A stretch of 64,000 bases of DNA, taken from the NCBI GenBank assembly GCA_009773495.1, contig WSXW01000002.1, positions 62,001 through 126,000 on the forward strand. Reading direction: 5' to 3'. Of this stretch, positions 50,085-59,624 are shown piece by piece. How positions within the stretch are numbered: position 1 is the first letter of the stretch; the number at the start of each line of letters is the position of its first letter. The stretch comes from Bacillota bacterium (lineage in GTDB: Bacteria > Bacillota > UBA994). The translations under genes and the position numbers were made by a program. Below the pieces are notes generated by a model. It searched no databases and was not told where the DNA came from. It worked only from the letters and a program-made list of their open reading frames with translations.

Positions 50085-50784
50085 GGTCCGCTGTGACCTT
50101 CATATACACACCGCTTTATCACCGTGTGCCGCTCCAGAGATGACCCCGAAGAATATTGTCAATATGGCAACTCTAGCGGGTGCAAGTGTAATTGCTATTA
50201 CAGATCACAATTCTGTACGTAACGTTTGGGCAGTTACCGCGGCGGCAGGGAACAAGCTAGTGGTTATCCCTGGCATGGAGGTGTGGACACGAGAAGATGT
50301 GCACCTGTTATGCCTTTTCCCACACTTAATGGCGGCGGAGACTTTTGGTCGTAAAGTTTATGCGGCTTTGCCTAATCGCCGCGGCGATGCGGATTTGTTT
50401 GGGCAGCAATATCTTTTTGACAGCGAGAACAAAATCATCGGGTGGGAGGAGCGCCTGCTGCTTTCACCAGTAGAGCTAAGCATAGATGACGCCTGCAAAG
50501 AGGTGACGCTTTTAGGGGGGGTGGTAATACCAGCCCATGTAGATAGAACTTATAGTGTCGTTACGCAGTTAGGTTTTATACCTCCACACCTGCCCATAGG
50601 TTTAGTAGAAGTATCAAGGCGAGGCAAACAGCCAGAGAAGGTACGCGCATACCCGTACGTTACTAATTCTGACGCCCACAGCCTAGCAGCATTAGCCGGG
50701 AGCATACCATGGGAATTGGAAGTGGCTGTCTCTACAATAGAAGGCGTAATTGAAGCGTTAAGGCTTAAAATTAAGCAACGCTAA
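50077..50784 (+). CDS. PHP-domain metal-dependent phosphoesterase
   Basis: CDLHIHTALSPCA; AITDHNS; PGMEVWTREDVHLLCLF; IPAHVDR; VTNSDAHSL; GTG start. Confidence 0.88.
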   Translation: MPKVRCDLHIHTALSPCAAPEMTPKNIVNMATLAGASVIAITDHNSVRNVWAVTAAAGNKLVVIPGMEVWTREDVHLLCLFPHLMAAETFGRKVYAALPNRRGDADLFGQQYLFDSENKIIGWEERLLLSPVELSIDDACKEVTLLGGVVIPAHVDRTYSVVTQLGFIPPHLPIGLVEVSRRGKQPEKVRAYPYVTNSDAHSLAALAGSIPWELEVAVSTIEGVIEALRLKIKQR

Positions 50785-50812
50785 CGGGGCATTACATGTC
50801 CCGTAATATAAT
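50784..50812 (+). terminator. Hairpin at the end of the PHP gene
   Basis: ACGGGGCAT-TAC-ATGTCCCGT followed by AATATAATT. Confidence 0.45.
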
Positions 50813-50820
50813 TAATTACC

Positions 50821-50838
50821 TAGTGAAATATTTCACCC
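50821..50838. promoter_or_regulatory. Candidate Rex operator
   Basis: TAGTGAAATATTTCACCC: perfect palindrome GTGAAATATTTCAC, matching core of the known Rex consensus TTGTGAANNNNTTCACAA; preceded by TATAAT. Confidence 0.65.
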
Positions 50839-50860
50839 AGAAAGTTAAGGAGGTAACAAG

Positions 50861-51352
50861 ATGACTGATCAATGTAAATGTTGTTCATTTAAGGAAACCG
50901 ACCCGCGTTGGCTGGAGCTAGAACGTATTTTAGAGCCGTGCCGGGGGGACACAGGTGCCTTAATCCAGGCTCTACACAAGGCTCAAGACCTTTTCGGGTT
51001 TGTATCACCCGAAGTACAGGAGAAGGTAGCAGAAGTGCTCAATGTTCCGCTAAGCGAGGTATATGGCGTGGCTACTTTCTATTCTCTGTTTTCTCTTAAG
51101 CCTCGCGGTGAGAATAAAATCGGTGTATGTTTAGGTACTGCGTGTTACGTGCGCGGCGCAGCGCAAGTGCTAGCTGAGCTAGAGAAACAATTAAACATCA
51201 AGCTTAACGATACAACGCAAGACGGCAAGTTTACTTTAGAAATAACCCGCTGTATTGGCGCTTGTGGCCTTGCGCCCGTTATAACTATTAACGAAGATGT
51301 ATATGGTCGTCTGCAACCCGACAAAATCAAGGAAATACTGGATAAGTATTAA
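50861..51352 (+). CDS. NuoE-like [2Fe-2S] subunit of bifurcating hydrogenase (HydC/HndA-like)
   Basis: LPGVSEVYGVATFYSLF-type motif (LSEVYGVATFYSLFSLKPRG); VCLGTACYVRGA; RCIGACGLAPV. Confidence 0.93.
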   Translation: MTDQCKCCSFKETDPRWLELERILEPCRGDTGALIQALHKAQDLFGFVSPEVQEKVAEVLNVPLSEVYGVATFYSLFSLKPRGENKIGVCLGTACYVRGAAQVLAELEKQLNIKLNDTTQDGKFTLEITRCIGACGLAPVITINEDVYGRLQPDKIKEILDKY

Positions 51353-51897
51353 TGGAAGAACTAGCCTTACACATCTTAGACCTAGTACAGAACTGCGCCG
51401 AGGCCGGAGCATCCATGGTGGAGATTACCATCATTGAAGACTTTAGCTCTAATCTCTTATTGATTGAGATTAGAGATAACGGTAGGGGCATGAGCCCAGA
51501 AGTCTTGGCTAATGTTGAAGACCCCTTCTTCACAACGCGCACAACTCGCCATGTGGGATTAGGCATTCCTTTGCTCAAGGCAGCAGCAGAACAGGCCGGG
51601 GGTAGCTTCGTAATTACCTCATCGCCTGGTAAAGGCACAACAGTAAGAGCTGAATTTGAGCATGATAATATCGACCGCGCGCCTCTTGGGAGCGTGTGTG
51701 ATACCGTTGTTGCGCTCCTCGCTGTACATCCCCGCTTAGATCTCGTGTATACCCACAGTGTAAACGGCACGGAGTTCGTGTTAGACGGTAGAGAAATTAG
51801 GGAGATCTGTGGGGAGGACCTAAACCACCCTAAGATTATTCAGTGGCTTAAAAGCTACATCGCTGAACAGGAAAAACAGTTAGGAGGAGACCAATGA
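51352..51897 (+). CDS. GHKL ATPase-domain protein (histidine-kinase-like, no H-box)
   Basis: HILDLVQNCAEAGASMVEITI; IEIRDNGRGMSPE; RHVGLGIPLLKAAAEQAGGSF; SSPGKGTTV. Confidence 0.88.
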   Translation: MEELALHILDLVQNCAEAGASMVEITIIEDFSSNLLLIEIRDNGRGMSPEVLANVEDPFFTTRTTRHVGLGIPLLKAAAEQAGGSFVITSSPGKGTTVRAEFEHDNIDRAPLGSVCDTVVALLAVHPRLDLVYTHSVNGTEFVLDGREIREICGEDLNHPKIIQWLKSYIAEQEKQLGGDQ

Positions 51898-52250
51898 AAA
51901 CTGTAGAAGACCTGCGCAAATTGCGTGAAGAAGTCCAACAGATGACCAAACTCCGGGACGGAGGAGCAGAGGTGAAAATTGTTGTAGGCATGGGCACGTG
52001 TGGCATTGCCGCCGGGGCTAGAGAAACATTAAACGCTTTCGTTCAGGAGATTGCCGTAAAATCTTTGTCAGGTGTTGTAGTAACACAAGCAGGGTGCGTC
52101 GGCCTGTGTGACAGGGAGCCTATTGTAGAAGTGAATGCAAAAGACGGCAGAACCATCTATGCCCGTGTTACACCCGAGAAAGCACGGCGTATTATCTCAG
52201 AGCATGTTCAAGGTGGCCGAGTCATTGAAGACTGGGTTACCCGTAACTAG
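51894..52250 (+). CDS. Thioredoxin-like [2Fe-2S] ferredoxin (HndB-like)
   Basis: VGMGTCGIAAGARE...VTQAGCVGLCDREP. Confidence 0.88.
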   Translation: MKTVEDLRKLREEVQQMTKLRDGGAEVKIVVGMGTCGIAAGARETLNAFVQEIAVKSLSGVVVTQAGCVGLCDREPIVEVNAKDGRTIYARVTPEKARRIISEHVQGGRVIEDWVTRN

Positions 52251-52255
52251 GAGGG

Positions 52256-54055
52256 GTGACCGTGAATCTATATAGAGCGCATGTATTGGTATGTGCGGGT
52301 GCTGGTTGTGTATCTTCGGGCTGCCAAGACACCCAGAATGCACTGATAGACGAGATAGCAAAGCAGGGACTAGATAGAGAAATAAAAGTCATCGAGACAG
52401 GTTGTATCGGTACCTGTGACCTAGGACCGGTAATTGTGGTTTACCCTGAGGGGGTCTTTTATCGTAAGGTCGGAGCCGATGGTGCTAGAGAAATAGTAAA
52501 AGAGCATCTGTTAAAGGGGCGCGTTGTAAATAGTCTGCTTTATCGCAACCCCTTAACCAGTCAATTAGTTCAGACATACGGAGAGATGGAATTCTTTAAT
52601 CGTCAATTGCGTGTCGCGCTACGCAACACGGGTATAATAAACCCGGACGTCATTGAGGAGTACATTGCACGCGATGGGTACGAAGCACTAGCTAGGGTTC
52701 TGACGACTATGAGCCGTGAAGATGTTATCTCGACCCTTAAACAGTCTGGGTTAAGAGGACGAGGTGGCGCAGGCTTCCCTACAGGCTTGAAGTGGCAGTT
52801 TGCTTACAATGAGGCCGGACCAGTCAAGTACGTGGTCTGTAATGCCGACGAGGGCGACCCCGGAGCATTTATGGACCGCAGCATCCTTGAGGGCGACCCT
52901 CACACAGTAATTGAGGCCATGGCCATTGCTGGCTACGCCATTGGGTCTGAACAAGGTTATGTGTATGTCAGGGCCGAATACCCGCTTGCTGTGAGACGTT
53001 TGCAGCACGCCATTAATCAAGCTCGTTCATATGGATTGTTAGGTCAAGGTATATTCGGCACATCGTTTACTTTTGACTTAGATATCAGAGTTGGTGCGGG
53101 CGCATTTGTATGTGGTGAAGAGACTGCCCTTATCGCGTCCATTGAAGGGAAACGTGGTGAGCCTCGTACACGGCCCCCATTCCCAGCAGTTAAAGGTCTG
53201 TGGGGCAAGCCTACTATTGTTAACAACGTGGAGACGTTCGCTAACATCTGCCCAATTATTATTTACGGTCCGGAGTGGTACTCCCGTATCGGGACAGAAA
53301 AAAGCAAAGGCACAAAGGTCTTTGCTGTTGCCGGTAACATTAATAACACTGGTTTAGTAGAGGTGCCAATGGGGATGACCTTACGCCAGTTGATATTCGA
53401 TGTGTGCGGTGGCATTCCTGACGGCAAAGAGTTTAAGGCTGCGCAAACCGGTGGCCCTTCGGGCGGTTGCCTAACTAAGGAACACCTTGACGTTACAATG
53501 GAATACGACAGTCTAGTAGAATTAGGCAGTATGATGGGCTCAGGCGGGCTGATTGTCATGGATGAGAACACTTGCATGGTGGATATCGCCCGTTATTTTT
53601 TAGATTTCACTCAGGATGAGTCCTGTGGTAAATGCACTCCTTGTCGCGTTGGCACCAAGCGCATGTTAGAGATATTGGAACGTATTACAGCGGGTGAGGG
53701 ACAGGACAGTGATATTGATACCTTAATGGCTTTAGCGAACAACATTAGGACAACATCCTTGTGCGGGCTTGGTCAATCTGCACCTAACCCCGTCCTATCT
53801 ACTTTGAAGTACTTCCGTGCAGAATACGAGGCACATATTAAGGAGAAACGGTGTCCGGCAGGCGTATGTCAGTCGCTGTTAAGTTATAATATTGCTGGTG
53901 CCAAGTGTAGAGGTTGCGGCCTATGCGCACGTGTATGTCCTACATCAGCCATCATCGGCAAGCCCAAGGAAGTATACAAGATCGAACGCAACAAGTGCGT
54001 GAAGTGTGGCGCATGCGTCGAGAAGTGTCCCTTTGGCGCCGTGGCGCGAGCTTAA
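52256..54055 (+). CDS. NuoF-like NADH-binding hydrogenase subunit (HydB/HndC-like)
   Basis: VCAGAGCVSSG; GLRGRGGAGFPTGLKW; CNADEGDPGAFMDRSILEGDPH; ESCGKCTPCRVGT; C-terminal CRGCGLCARVCP and CVKCGACVEKCP. Confidence 0.95.
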   Translation: MTVNLYRAHVLVCAGAGCVSSGCQDTQNALIDEIAKQGLDREIKVIETGCIGTCDLGPVIVVYPEGVFYRKVGADGAREIVKEHLLKGRVVNSLLYRNPLTSQLVQTYGEMEFFNRQLRVALRNTGIINPDVIEEYIARDGYEALARVLTTMSREDVISTLKQSGLRGRGGAGFPTGLKWQFAYNEAGPVKYVVCNADEGDPGAFMDRSILEGDPHTVIEAMAIAGYAIGSEQGYVYVRAEYPLAVRRLQHAINQARSYGLLGQGIFGTSFTFDLDIRVGAGAFVCGEETALIASIEGKRGEPRTRPPFPAVKGLWGKPTIVNNVETFANICPIIIYGPEWYSRIGTEKSKGTKVFAVAGNINNTGLVEVPMGMTLRQLIFDVCGGIPDGKEFKAAQTGGPSGGCLTKEHLDVTMEYDSLVELGSMMGSGGLIVMDENTCMVDIARYFLDFTQDESCGKCTPCRVGTKRMLEILERITAGEGQDSDIDTLMALANNIRTTSLCGLGQSAPNPVLSTLKYFRAEYEAHIKEKRCPAGVCQSLLSYNIAGAKCRGCGLCARVCPTSAIIGKPKEVYKIERNKCVKCGACVEKCPFGAVARA

Positions 54056-54067
54056 CGGAGGTGTCAT

Positions 54068-55822
54068 ATGGGAGATAACATTAAACTAACGGTAGACGGC
54101 CAAGGGGTTGAAGTTACGAAGGGCACCACTGTACTACAAGCAGCTAAGGTTGCAGGCATTGAAATCCCTACTCTATGTTTTCTAGAAAAGATCAACGAAA
54201 TTGGTGCTTGCCGCGTATGTATGGTTCAGGTACAAGGTTGGCGCGGGTTGCAGGCTTCGTGTGTGCTGCCGGTCCAAGAGGGTATGGTAATACGTACAAA
54301 TACACCAGAGATCAGGCAGGCTAGGAGAGTCAATATCGAGCTGATTTTGTCAAACCATCCTAATAATTGTCTGACATGTGGTCGTAACACCACGTGCGAA
54401 CTGCAAAAGCTGGCCTCAGATCTTCACGTTAACGCCGACGCCTATAAAGGTGAAAAGTCCGAGTGGCCTCTTGACCTCAGTAACCCGTCTTTAATACGTG
54501 ACCCTAACAAATGTATTCTTTGCCGTAGGTGTGTAGCTGTCTGTCATCAAGTGCAGTCTGTGGGTGCATTGTCACCCGTTGAACGGGGTTTTGGCTCGGT
54601 AATAAGCCCTGACGCCAATAGACAGTTAGCTGAAGCTGCTTGTGCGTATTGTGGGCAGTGTGCAGCAGTTTGTCCGACAGGAGCGCTGGCGGAAGTAGAT
54701 AATACTGAGATTGTTTTTAAGGCTATCGGCGATAAAAAACACGTAGTGGTTCAAGTGGCACCCGCTGTGCGCGTTGCCATCGGTGAAGAGTTTGGCTTGG
54801 CGCGGGGCGCCATTTCCACAGGTCAAATGGTCACTGGGCTACGCATGCTAGGGTTCTCTGCCGTGTTTGACACTGACTTTGCAGCAGATCTAACTATTCT
54901 AGAAGAAGCCCATGAGTTAATTGAGCGTGTTAAGTGGGGCGGTAAACTCCCCCTCATCACTTCTTGTAGCCCAGGTTGGGTTAAGTTTGTGGAGCACTTT
55001 TATCCAGAGTTTCTACCTAATCTATCATCGTGTAAATCGCCGCAGCAGATGCTTGGCGCTCTTATCAAGAGTTACTATGCAACTGATGTAGTGAAGCTCC
55101 CGCTTGAACAGATATATTCTGTTTCAGTCATGCCTTGCACCGCTAAAAAGTACGAGGCGAGCCGTGCAGAGATGGGCCATGGTAACGTGCAGGACGTCGA
55201 CGCTGTCCTGACAACTCGAGAGTTAGCCCGTATGTTCAGGATCGCAGGGATAGATTTAGCTAGGCTGCCGGCGGGAGAGTTTGATATGCCGCTTGGCATG
55301 TCTACGGGCGCCGGTGTCATATTTGGCGCTAGTGGAGGTGTAATGGAGGCAGCCCTGCGCACCGCATTTGAGTGGATAGCTGGGGTTCCCTTAGAAAAGC
55401 TTGACCTAGTGGCAGTACGTGGTCTTGAAGGCGTTAAAGAAGCTCAAATAGCCATCCCTAATTTAGGGTTAGTCAAGGTAGCTGTTGCCAATGGGCTTGG
55501 CAATGCTCGCAGCCTCTTAGAACGAATTAAGGACAAAGAAGTCGAATACCACTTTGTAGAGATTATGGCGTGCCCGGGTGGTTGCTTAGGTGGCGGTGGC
55601 CAGCCTCGTTCTAGGTATGAGGACAATGTAAGCACCAAACAGGCCCGACTAGAGAGTATCTACAAAATCGACCGCGAACTACCGTTGCGCCGCAGTCATG
55701 AAAACCCAGCTGTAAAAAAACTATACGCAGAATACCTAGGTAGCATAGGTGGGGAGAAAGCACACCACCTTTTGCATACCACCTACGTTGCTAGGGGACG
55801 CTTTCCGTGGCGCAATAAGTAA
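54068..55822 (+). CDS. hydA: NADH-dependent [FeFe] hydrogenase catalytic subunit (group A, HydA/HndD-like)
   Basis: N-terminal 2Fe-2S; H-cluster motifs TSCSPGWVKF, MPCTAKKYE, MACPGGCLGGGGQP. Confidence 0.95.
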   Translation: MGDNIKLTVDGQGVEVTKGTTVLQAAKVAGIEIPTLCFLEKINEIGACRVCMVQVQGWRGLQASCVLPVQEGMVIRTNTPEIRQARRVNIELILSNHPNNCLTCGRNTTCELQKLASDLHVNADAYKGEKSEWPLDLSNPSLIRDPNKCILCRRCVAVCHQVQSVGALSPVERGFGSVISPDANRQLAEAACAYCGQCAAVCPTGALAEVDNTEIVFKAIGDKKHVVVQVAPAVRVAIGEEFGLARGAISTGQMVTGLRMLGFSAVFDTDFAADLTILEEAHELIERVKWGGKLPLITSCSPGWVKFVEHFYPEFLPNLSSCKSPQQMLGALIKSYYATDVVKLPLEQIYSVSVMPCTAKKYEASRAEMGHGNVQDVDAVLTTRELARMFRIAGIDLARLPAGEFDMPLGMSTGAGVIFGASGGVMEAALRTAFEWIAGVPLEKLDLVAVRGLEGVKEAQIAIPNLGLVKVAVANGLGNARSLLERIKDKEVEYHFVEIMACPGGCLGGGGQPRSRYEDNVSTKQARLESIYKIDRELPLRRSHENPAVKKLYAEYLGSIGGEKAHHLLHTTYVARGRFPWRNK

Positions 55823-55824
55823 CG

Positions 55825-55850
55825 AAAAGCCGACGCAAGTCGGCTTTCTT
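55825..55850 (+). terminator. Rho-independent terminator
   Basis: AAAGCCGAC-GCAA-GTCGGCTTT-CTTT. Confidence 0.75.
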
Positions 55851-55891
55851 TATGAACGGATTATAGTTATCTTATTCACGATTTTCTAAGG

Positions 55892-55924
55892 CCTAAAGCC
55901 TAGCTCCGTGCTAGGTTTTAGGCA
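55892..55924. repeat. Inverted repeat built from GCCTAAA/TTTAGGC words
   Basis: GCCTAAAGCCTAGC-TCCGT-GCTAGGTTTTAGGC. Confidence 0.45.
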
Positions 55925-56067
55925 AATCATTCGTCACCTTCTCCTCATTAACTGGATTTTTCATAAATTATTGTTTTGCACGTGTTACTCGTGTAGACTA
56001 AGTAATGAATTGCTTTAGTATCATTGTACAAAACTCACAATAATGTGCAAATCAAGGGGTGAACTCA

Positions 56068-57375
56068 ATGGTAAAATCCTTCCCGGGCGGAATTCATCCT
56101 CCCTATCGTAAGGAGGCAACCTCCGCACTAGCGATTGAGCGTATGAATCCTCCCAAAACGGTGGCCATTCCGCTCCAGCAACACATTGGTTCTAGATGTG
56201 ATCCCTTAGTTGCAGTGGGTGACCGCGTACTAATGGGACAAAAAATTGGTGACAGTTCGGCACCAATAAGCGCGCCAGTCCACTCTTCAGTTTCAGGCAA
56301 AGTGACAGCTATCGAGCAGCGTCCCCATCCAAATGGGCGAACCGTCTTATCTGTGGTCATTGCAAATGATTTCCAAGATGAAATGGTTGCATTAATGCCC
56401 GCTCCAAAGCTCGAACAACTTACAGCAGAACAGTTGACTGCACTGATTCGTGAGGCTGGTATTGTAGGTATGGGTGGAGGCGGTTTTCCGACTCATGCGA
56501 AACTTAAGCCCCCACAGGGTGTGGTCTTGGATGCTGTGCTCCTTAACGGCGCTGAGTGCGAGCCTTACCTAACAACTGACCATCGTGTTATGCTCGAATG
56601 GTCTGCAGATGTTGTATATGGTCTCAGGTGCTTAATGAAAGCCGCAAGGGTGGAAAAGGGCTATATCGGCATTGAGGTAAACAAGCCCGATGCAATAGAA
56701 GCTCTTAAGGCTGAAGCGAAGGACTATAGTAGTATTGAAATTGTCTCCTTAGCCGTAAAGTACCCTCAGGGAGCTGAGATTCAGCTGATCGATGCCTGCT
56801 TGGGGCGCAAGGTTCCTTCTGGTAAGCTGCCGCTCCATGTGGGGGTTGTTGTTAATAATGTGCATACAGCGCAGGCTGTGGCTAAGAGTTTGCGTACGGG
56901 TGTGCCTTCTATAGAGCGAGTCATAACCGTTGCGGGCAATTGCATGGAGCGCCCCGGCAATCTCTTAGTTCGTGTTGGCACTACGTTTGCCGACATTCTA
57001 GCCGATCGTGGTCTTAAATGTGAGCCTTATAAGCTCATTTCGGGCGGACCCATGATGGGGATCGCTATGTATAGTGCTGACGTTGCTGTTTGCAAGTGTA
57101 CATCAGGTATCTTGGCACTAAGCAAGGATGAAGCTACTTATAGGATCCCTGGCAACTGTGTGCGGTGTGCAAAATGCGTTGATGTTTGCCCAATGCTGTT
57201 GCATCCTACGTTTATTGCGCAGTACGCAGAGCGCGGTATGATGGAACGGGCTGAGGAATATGGTGCAGTGGATTGTCGTGAGTGCGGCGCCTGTACTTAC
57301 GTTTGTCCCGTTAATTTGCCGTTAACCCAGCACATTCGCTTAGCTAAGTCAGACATTTACGCGAAAAGGAAGTAA
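56068..57375 (+). CDS. rnfC: Rnf complex subunit RnfC
   Basis: GGIHPPYRKEAT; GIVGMGGGGFPTHAKL; NGAECEPYLTTDHRVM; GPMMGIA; CVRCAKCVDVCPMLLHP; CRECGACTYVCPVNLPL. Confidence 0.95.
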   Translation: MVKSFPGGIHPPYRKEATSALAIERMNPPKTVAIPLQQHIGSRCDPLVAVGDRVLMGQKIGDSSAPISAPVHSSVSGKVTAIEQRPHPNGRTVLSVVIANDFQDEMVALMPAPKLEQLTAEQLTALIREAGIVGMGGGGFPTHAKLKPPQGVVLDAVLLNGAECEPYLTTDHRVMLEWSADVVYGLRCLMKAARVEKGYIGIEVNKPDAIEALKAEAKDYSSIEIVSLAVKYPQGAEIQLIDACLGRKVPSGKLPLHVGVVVNNVHTAQAVAKSLRTGVPSIERVITVAGNCMERPGNLLVRVGTTFADILADRGLKCEPYKLISGGPMMGIAMYSADVAVCKCTSGILALSKDEATYRIPGNCVRCAKCVDVCPMLLHPTFIAQYAERGMMERAEEYGAVDCRECGACTYVCPVNLPLTQHIRLAKSDIYAKRK

Positions 57376-57446
57376 ATACTCGTTCCTTGCTCCTCGTTCT
57401 TTGTTCCTGTGGAAGAACTACTAGGAACTAAGAACTAGGAACTAGC
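57376..57446. repeat. Short-word inverted-repeat element (locus F), inside the rnf cluster
   Basis: CGTTCCTTGCTCCTCGTTCTTTGTTCCTGTGGAAGAACTACTAGGAACTAAGAACTAGGAACTAG. Confidence 0.65.
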
Positions 57447-57472
57447 GAAGATATCCAGGAGGAGGAGAAACC

Positions 57473-58414
57473 GTGGAGATAAAGAGACTTGCGGTATCAT
57501 CTTCACCACATTTGCATAGCGGGGACTCAGTGCAAAGCGCAATGCTACATGTACTCATAGCCCTAGCCCCAGCTGCGGCATTTGCGGTGTATCATTTTGG
57601 TTTACATGTATTATTTGTATTATTGACAGGAATGGCTGTGGCTATCGCCGCGGAAGCCTTAATTTTACGGTTAGTGAAGAAGCCTATGACAGCTATTCGC
57701 GACGGTAGCGCGGCCGTGACGGGCTTATTGCTAGCTATGAACTTACCAGCTGGTATTCCCTTATGGACCATTACCATTGGCGCTGGTCTGGCTATTGGCA
57801 TCGGCAAGCATGTCTTTGGTGGTCTTGGGCATAACCCCTTTAACCCAGCCCTCGTGGCCAGAGCCATTCTATTAGTTTCATGGCCAGAGCGTATGACCGC
57901 GTGGGTAGGGCCGATGCTGATTTCCGCTGCAACCCCCTTGTCTGAGTTTAGGACAAGCAGAATTGTCCCGGCGTATGGTGACCTCCTTTTTGGATTCAAG
58001 GCAGGTAGCATCGGTGAAATTGCCGTGTTCCTGCTCTTGTTAGGAGGGGCCTATCTAATCTACCGTCGCATTATCGACTGGAAGATTCCTGTGAGTTTTA
58101 TTGGCACAGTAGCCTTGCTCACTTATATTCTTCCCGCACGGGAGCAGTCGTCTTATTTTGCAGGTAACCCCTTGTTTCATGTTCTCTCCGGTGGCTTAGT
58201 GTTAGGAGCCTTCTTTATGGCTACCGACTGGACGACCTCTCCGGTGACTAAACGTGGTCGAGTTATCATGGGCGTAGGCTGTGGTATCCTTACTTCTGTT
58301 ATCAGGCTTTATGGCGGGATGCCTGAGGGTGTAAGCTATGCTATCCTTATCATGAACGGTCTCACTCCCTTGATCGACCGCTATACTTTGGGCAGCCGCA
58401 GCGGCGCTCGCTAG
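57473..58414 (+). CDS. rnfD: Rnf complex subunit RnfD
   Basis: SSPHLHSGDSVQSAMLHVLIALAPAA; GLGHNPFNPALVARAILLVSWP; SAATPLS; FMATDWTTSPVTKRG. Confidence 0.94.
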   Translation: MEIKRLAVSSSPHLHSGDSVQSAMLHVLIALAPAAAFAVYHFGLHVLFVLLTGMAVAIAAEALILRLVKKPMTAIRDGSAAVTGLLLAMNLPAGIPLWTITIGAGLAIGIGKHVFGGLGHNPFNPALVARAILLVSWPERMTAWVGPMLISAATPLSEFRTSRIVPAYGDLLFGFKAGSIGEIAVFLLLLGGAYLIYRRIIDWKIPVSFIGTVALLTYILPAREQSSYFAGNPLFHVLSGGLVLGAFFMATDWTTSPVTKRGRVIMGVGCGILTSVIRLYGGMPEGVSYAILIMNGLTPLIDRYTLGSRSGAR

Positions 58415-58425
58415 GAGGCAATAGA

Positions 58426-59019
58426 ATGCGAAATTTCCGTGTTTTGATGAGCGGTATTATTGACGAGAACCCCACATTTAGACTCCTATTAGGCATGTGT
58501 CCCACTCTAGCTGTTTCCACCGCGGCTTTTAATGGCTTAGGTATGGGCTTGGCAGCCACAGCAGTTTTGTTGGCCAGTAACGTTTTAATTTCGCTTATGA
58601 AGCCAGTTATACCAGACAAAATTCGTATTCCTTGTTATGTTGTAGTTATTGCTACCTTCGTTACCATGGTAGATATGGTTATGGGTGCCTTTGTGCCGGA
58701 CTTGCACAGTGTACTTGGTATATTCATCCCTCTTATCGTTGTTAACTGTATTATTCTCCAGCGTGCCGAGGCTTTTGCTTCTAAGAATAGCGTATTGAGT
58801 TCCGCCTTCGACGGCATTGGTATGGGGCTTGGTTTTACTTTAGCTCTCGTGGCCTTATCTTCAGTCCGTGAGCTCCTAGGTGCTGGCAGCATCTTTGGTG
58901 TAAACATCATGTGGCATTCCTTCGAGCCCATGCGTCTAATGGTATCTCCACCGGGTGCGTTTATCGGTCTTGGTCTAATCATCGGCCTGATTAATACCCT
59001 CAGGCCCAAGAAGGCATAG
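58426..59019 (+). CDS. rnfE: Rnf complex subunit RnfE
   Basis: GIIDENPTFRLLLGMCPTLAVSTAAFNGLGMG; GIFIPLIVVNCIILQRAEAFASKN; GLGFTLAL. Confidence 0.95.
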   Translation: MRNFRVLMSGIIDENPTFRLLLGMCPTLAVSTAAFNGLGMGLAATAVLLASNVLISLMKPVIPDKIRIPCYVVVIATFVTMVDMVMGAFVPDLHSVLGIFIPLIVVNCIILQRAEAFASKNSVLSSAFDGIGMGLGFTLALVALSSVRELLGAGSIFGVNIMWHSFEPMRLMVSPPGAFIGLGLIIGLINTLRPKKA

Positions 59020-59030
59020 GGGGGTAGGAC

Positions 59031-59612
59031 ATGAGCTCTTCAAATTTAGTCGTTATTTTCCTTAGCGCTATTCTTATCAATAACTTTGTATTGTCTCGCT
59101 TCCTAGGCATATGCCCGTTTTTAGGTATTTCCAATAAGATTGAAACGGCAGTGGGCATGAGCTTAGCAGTTATCTTTGTAATGACCGTGGCCTCGCTGGC
59201 TACATGGGTTGTGCAGACCTATGTACTGGACCTGTTTGGTCTAGGCTACCTACGCACTATTGCTTTCATCTTGGTCATTGCTGTGCTGGTTCAATTCGTG
59301 GAAATGGTTATTCAGAAGTCTAGCCCTACTCTGTACCAGGCGCTTGGTGTTTATTTGCCTCTCATCACAACTAACTGCGCGGTTATGGGTGTAACCCTTA
59401 TCAACATGAACGAGGGTTATACACTCGTTCAATCACTAGTAAACGGGTTCGCCGCAGCCGTCGGATTTGGGTTGGCTATAGTAATTTTTGCAGGGATACG
59501 TGAGCGGTTAGAACTAGCAGATATTCCAGAGGCTTTGCAGGGCTTCCCCATCGCTTTGATTACTGCAGGACTCTTATCTATCTCATTTTTTGGCTTTCAA
59601 GGCTTGTTATAA
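59031..59612 (+). CDS. rnfA: Rnf complex subunit RnfA
   Basis: [54 protein letters not shown]. Confidence 0.96.
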   Translation: MSSSNLVVIFLSAILINNFVLSRFLGICPFLGISNKIETAVGMSLAVIFVMTVASLATWVVQTYVLDLFGLGYLRTIAFILVIAVLVQFVEMVIQKSSPTLYQALGVYLPLITTNCAVMGVTLINMNEGYTLVQSLVNGFAAAVGFGLAIVIFAGIRERLELADIPEALQGFPIALITAGLLSISFFGFQGLL

Positions 59613-59624
59613 GGAGGTGTTCAC

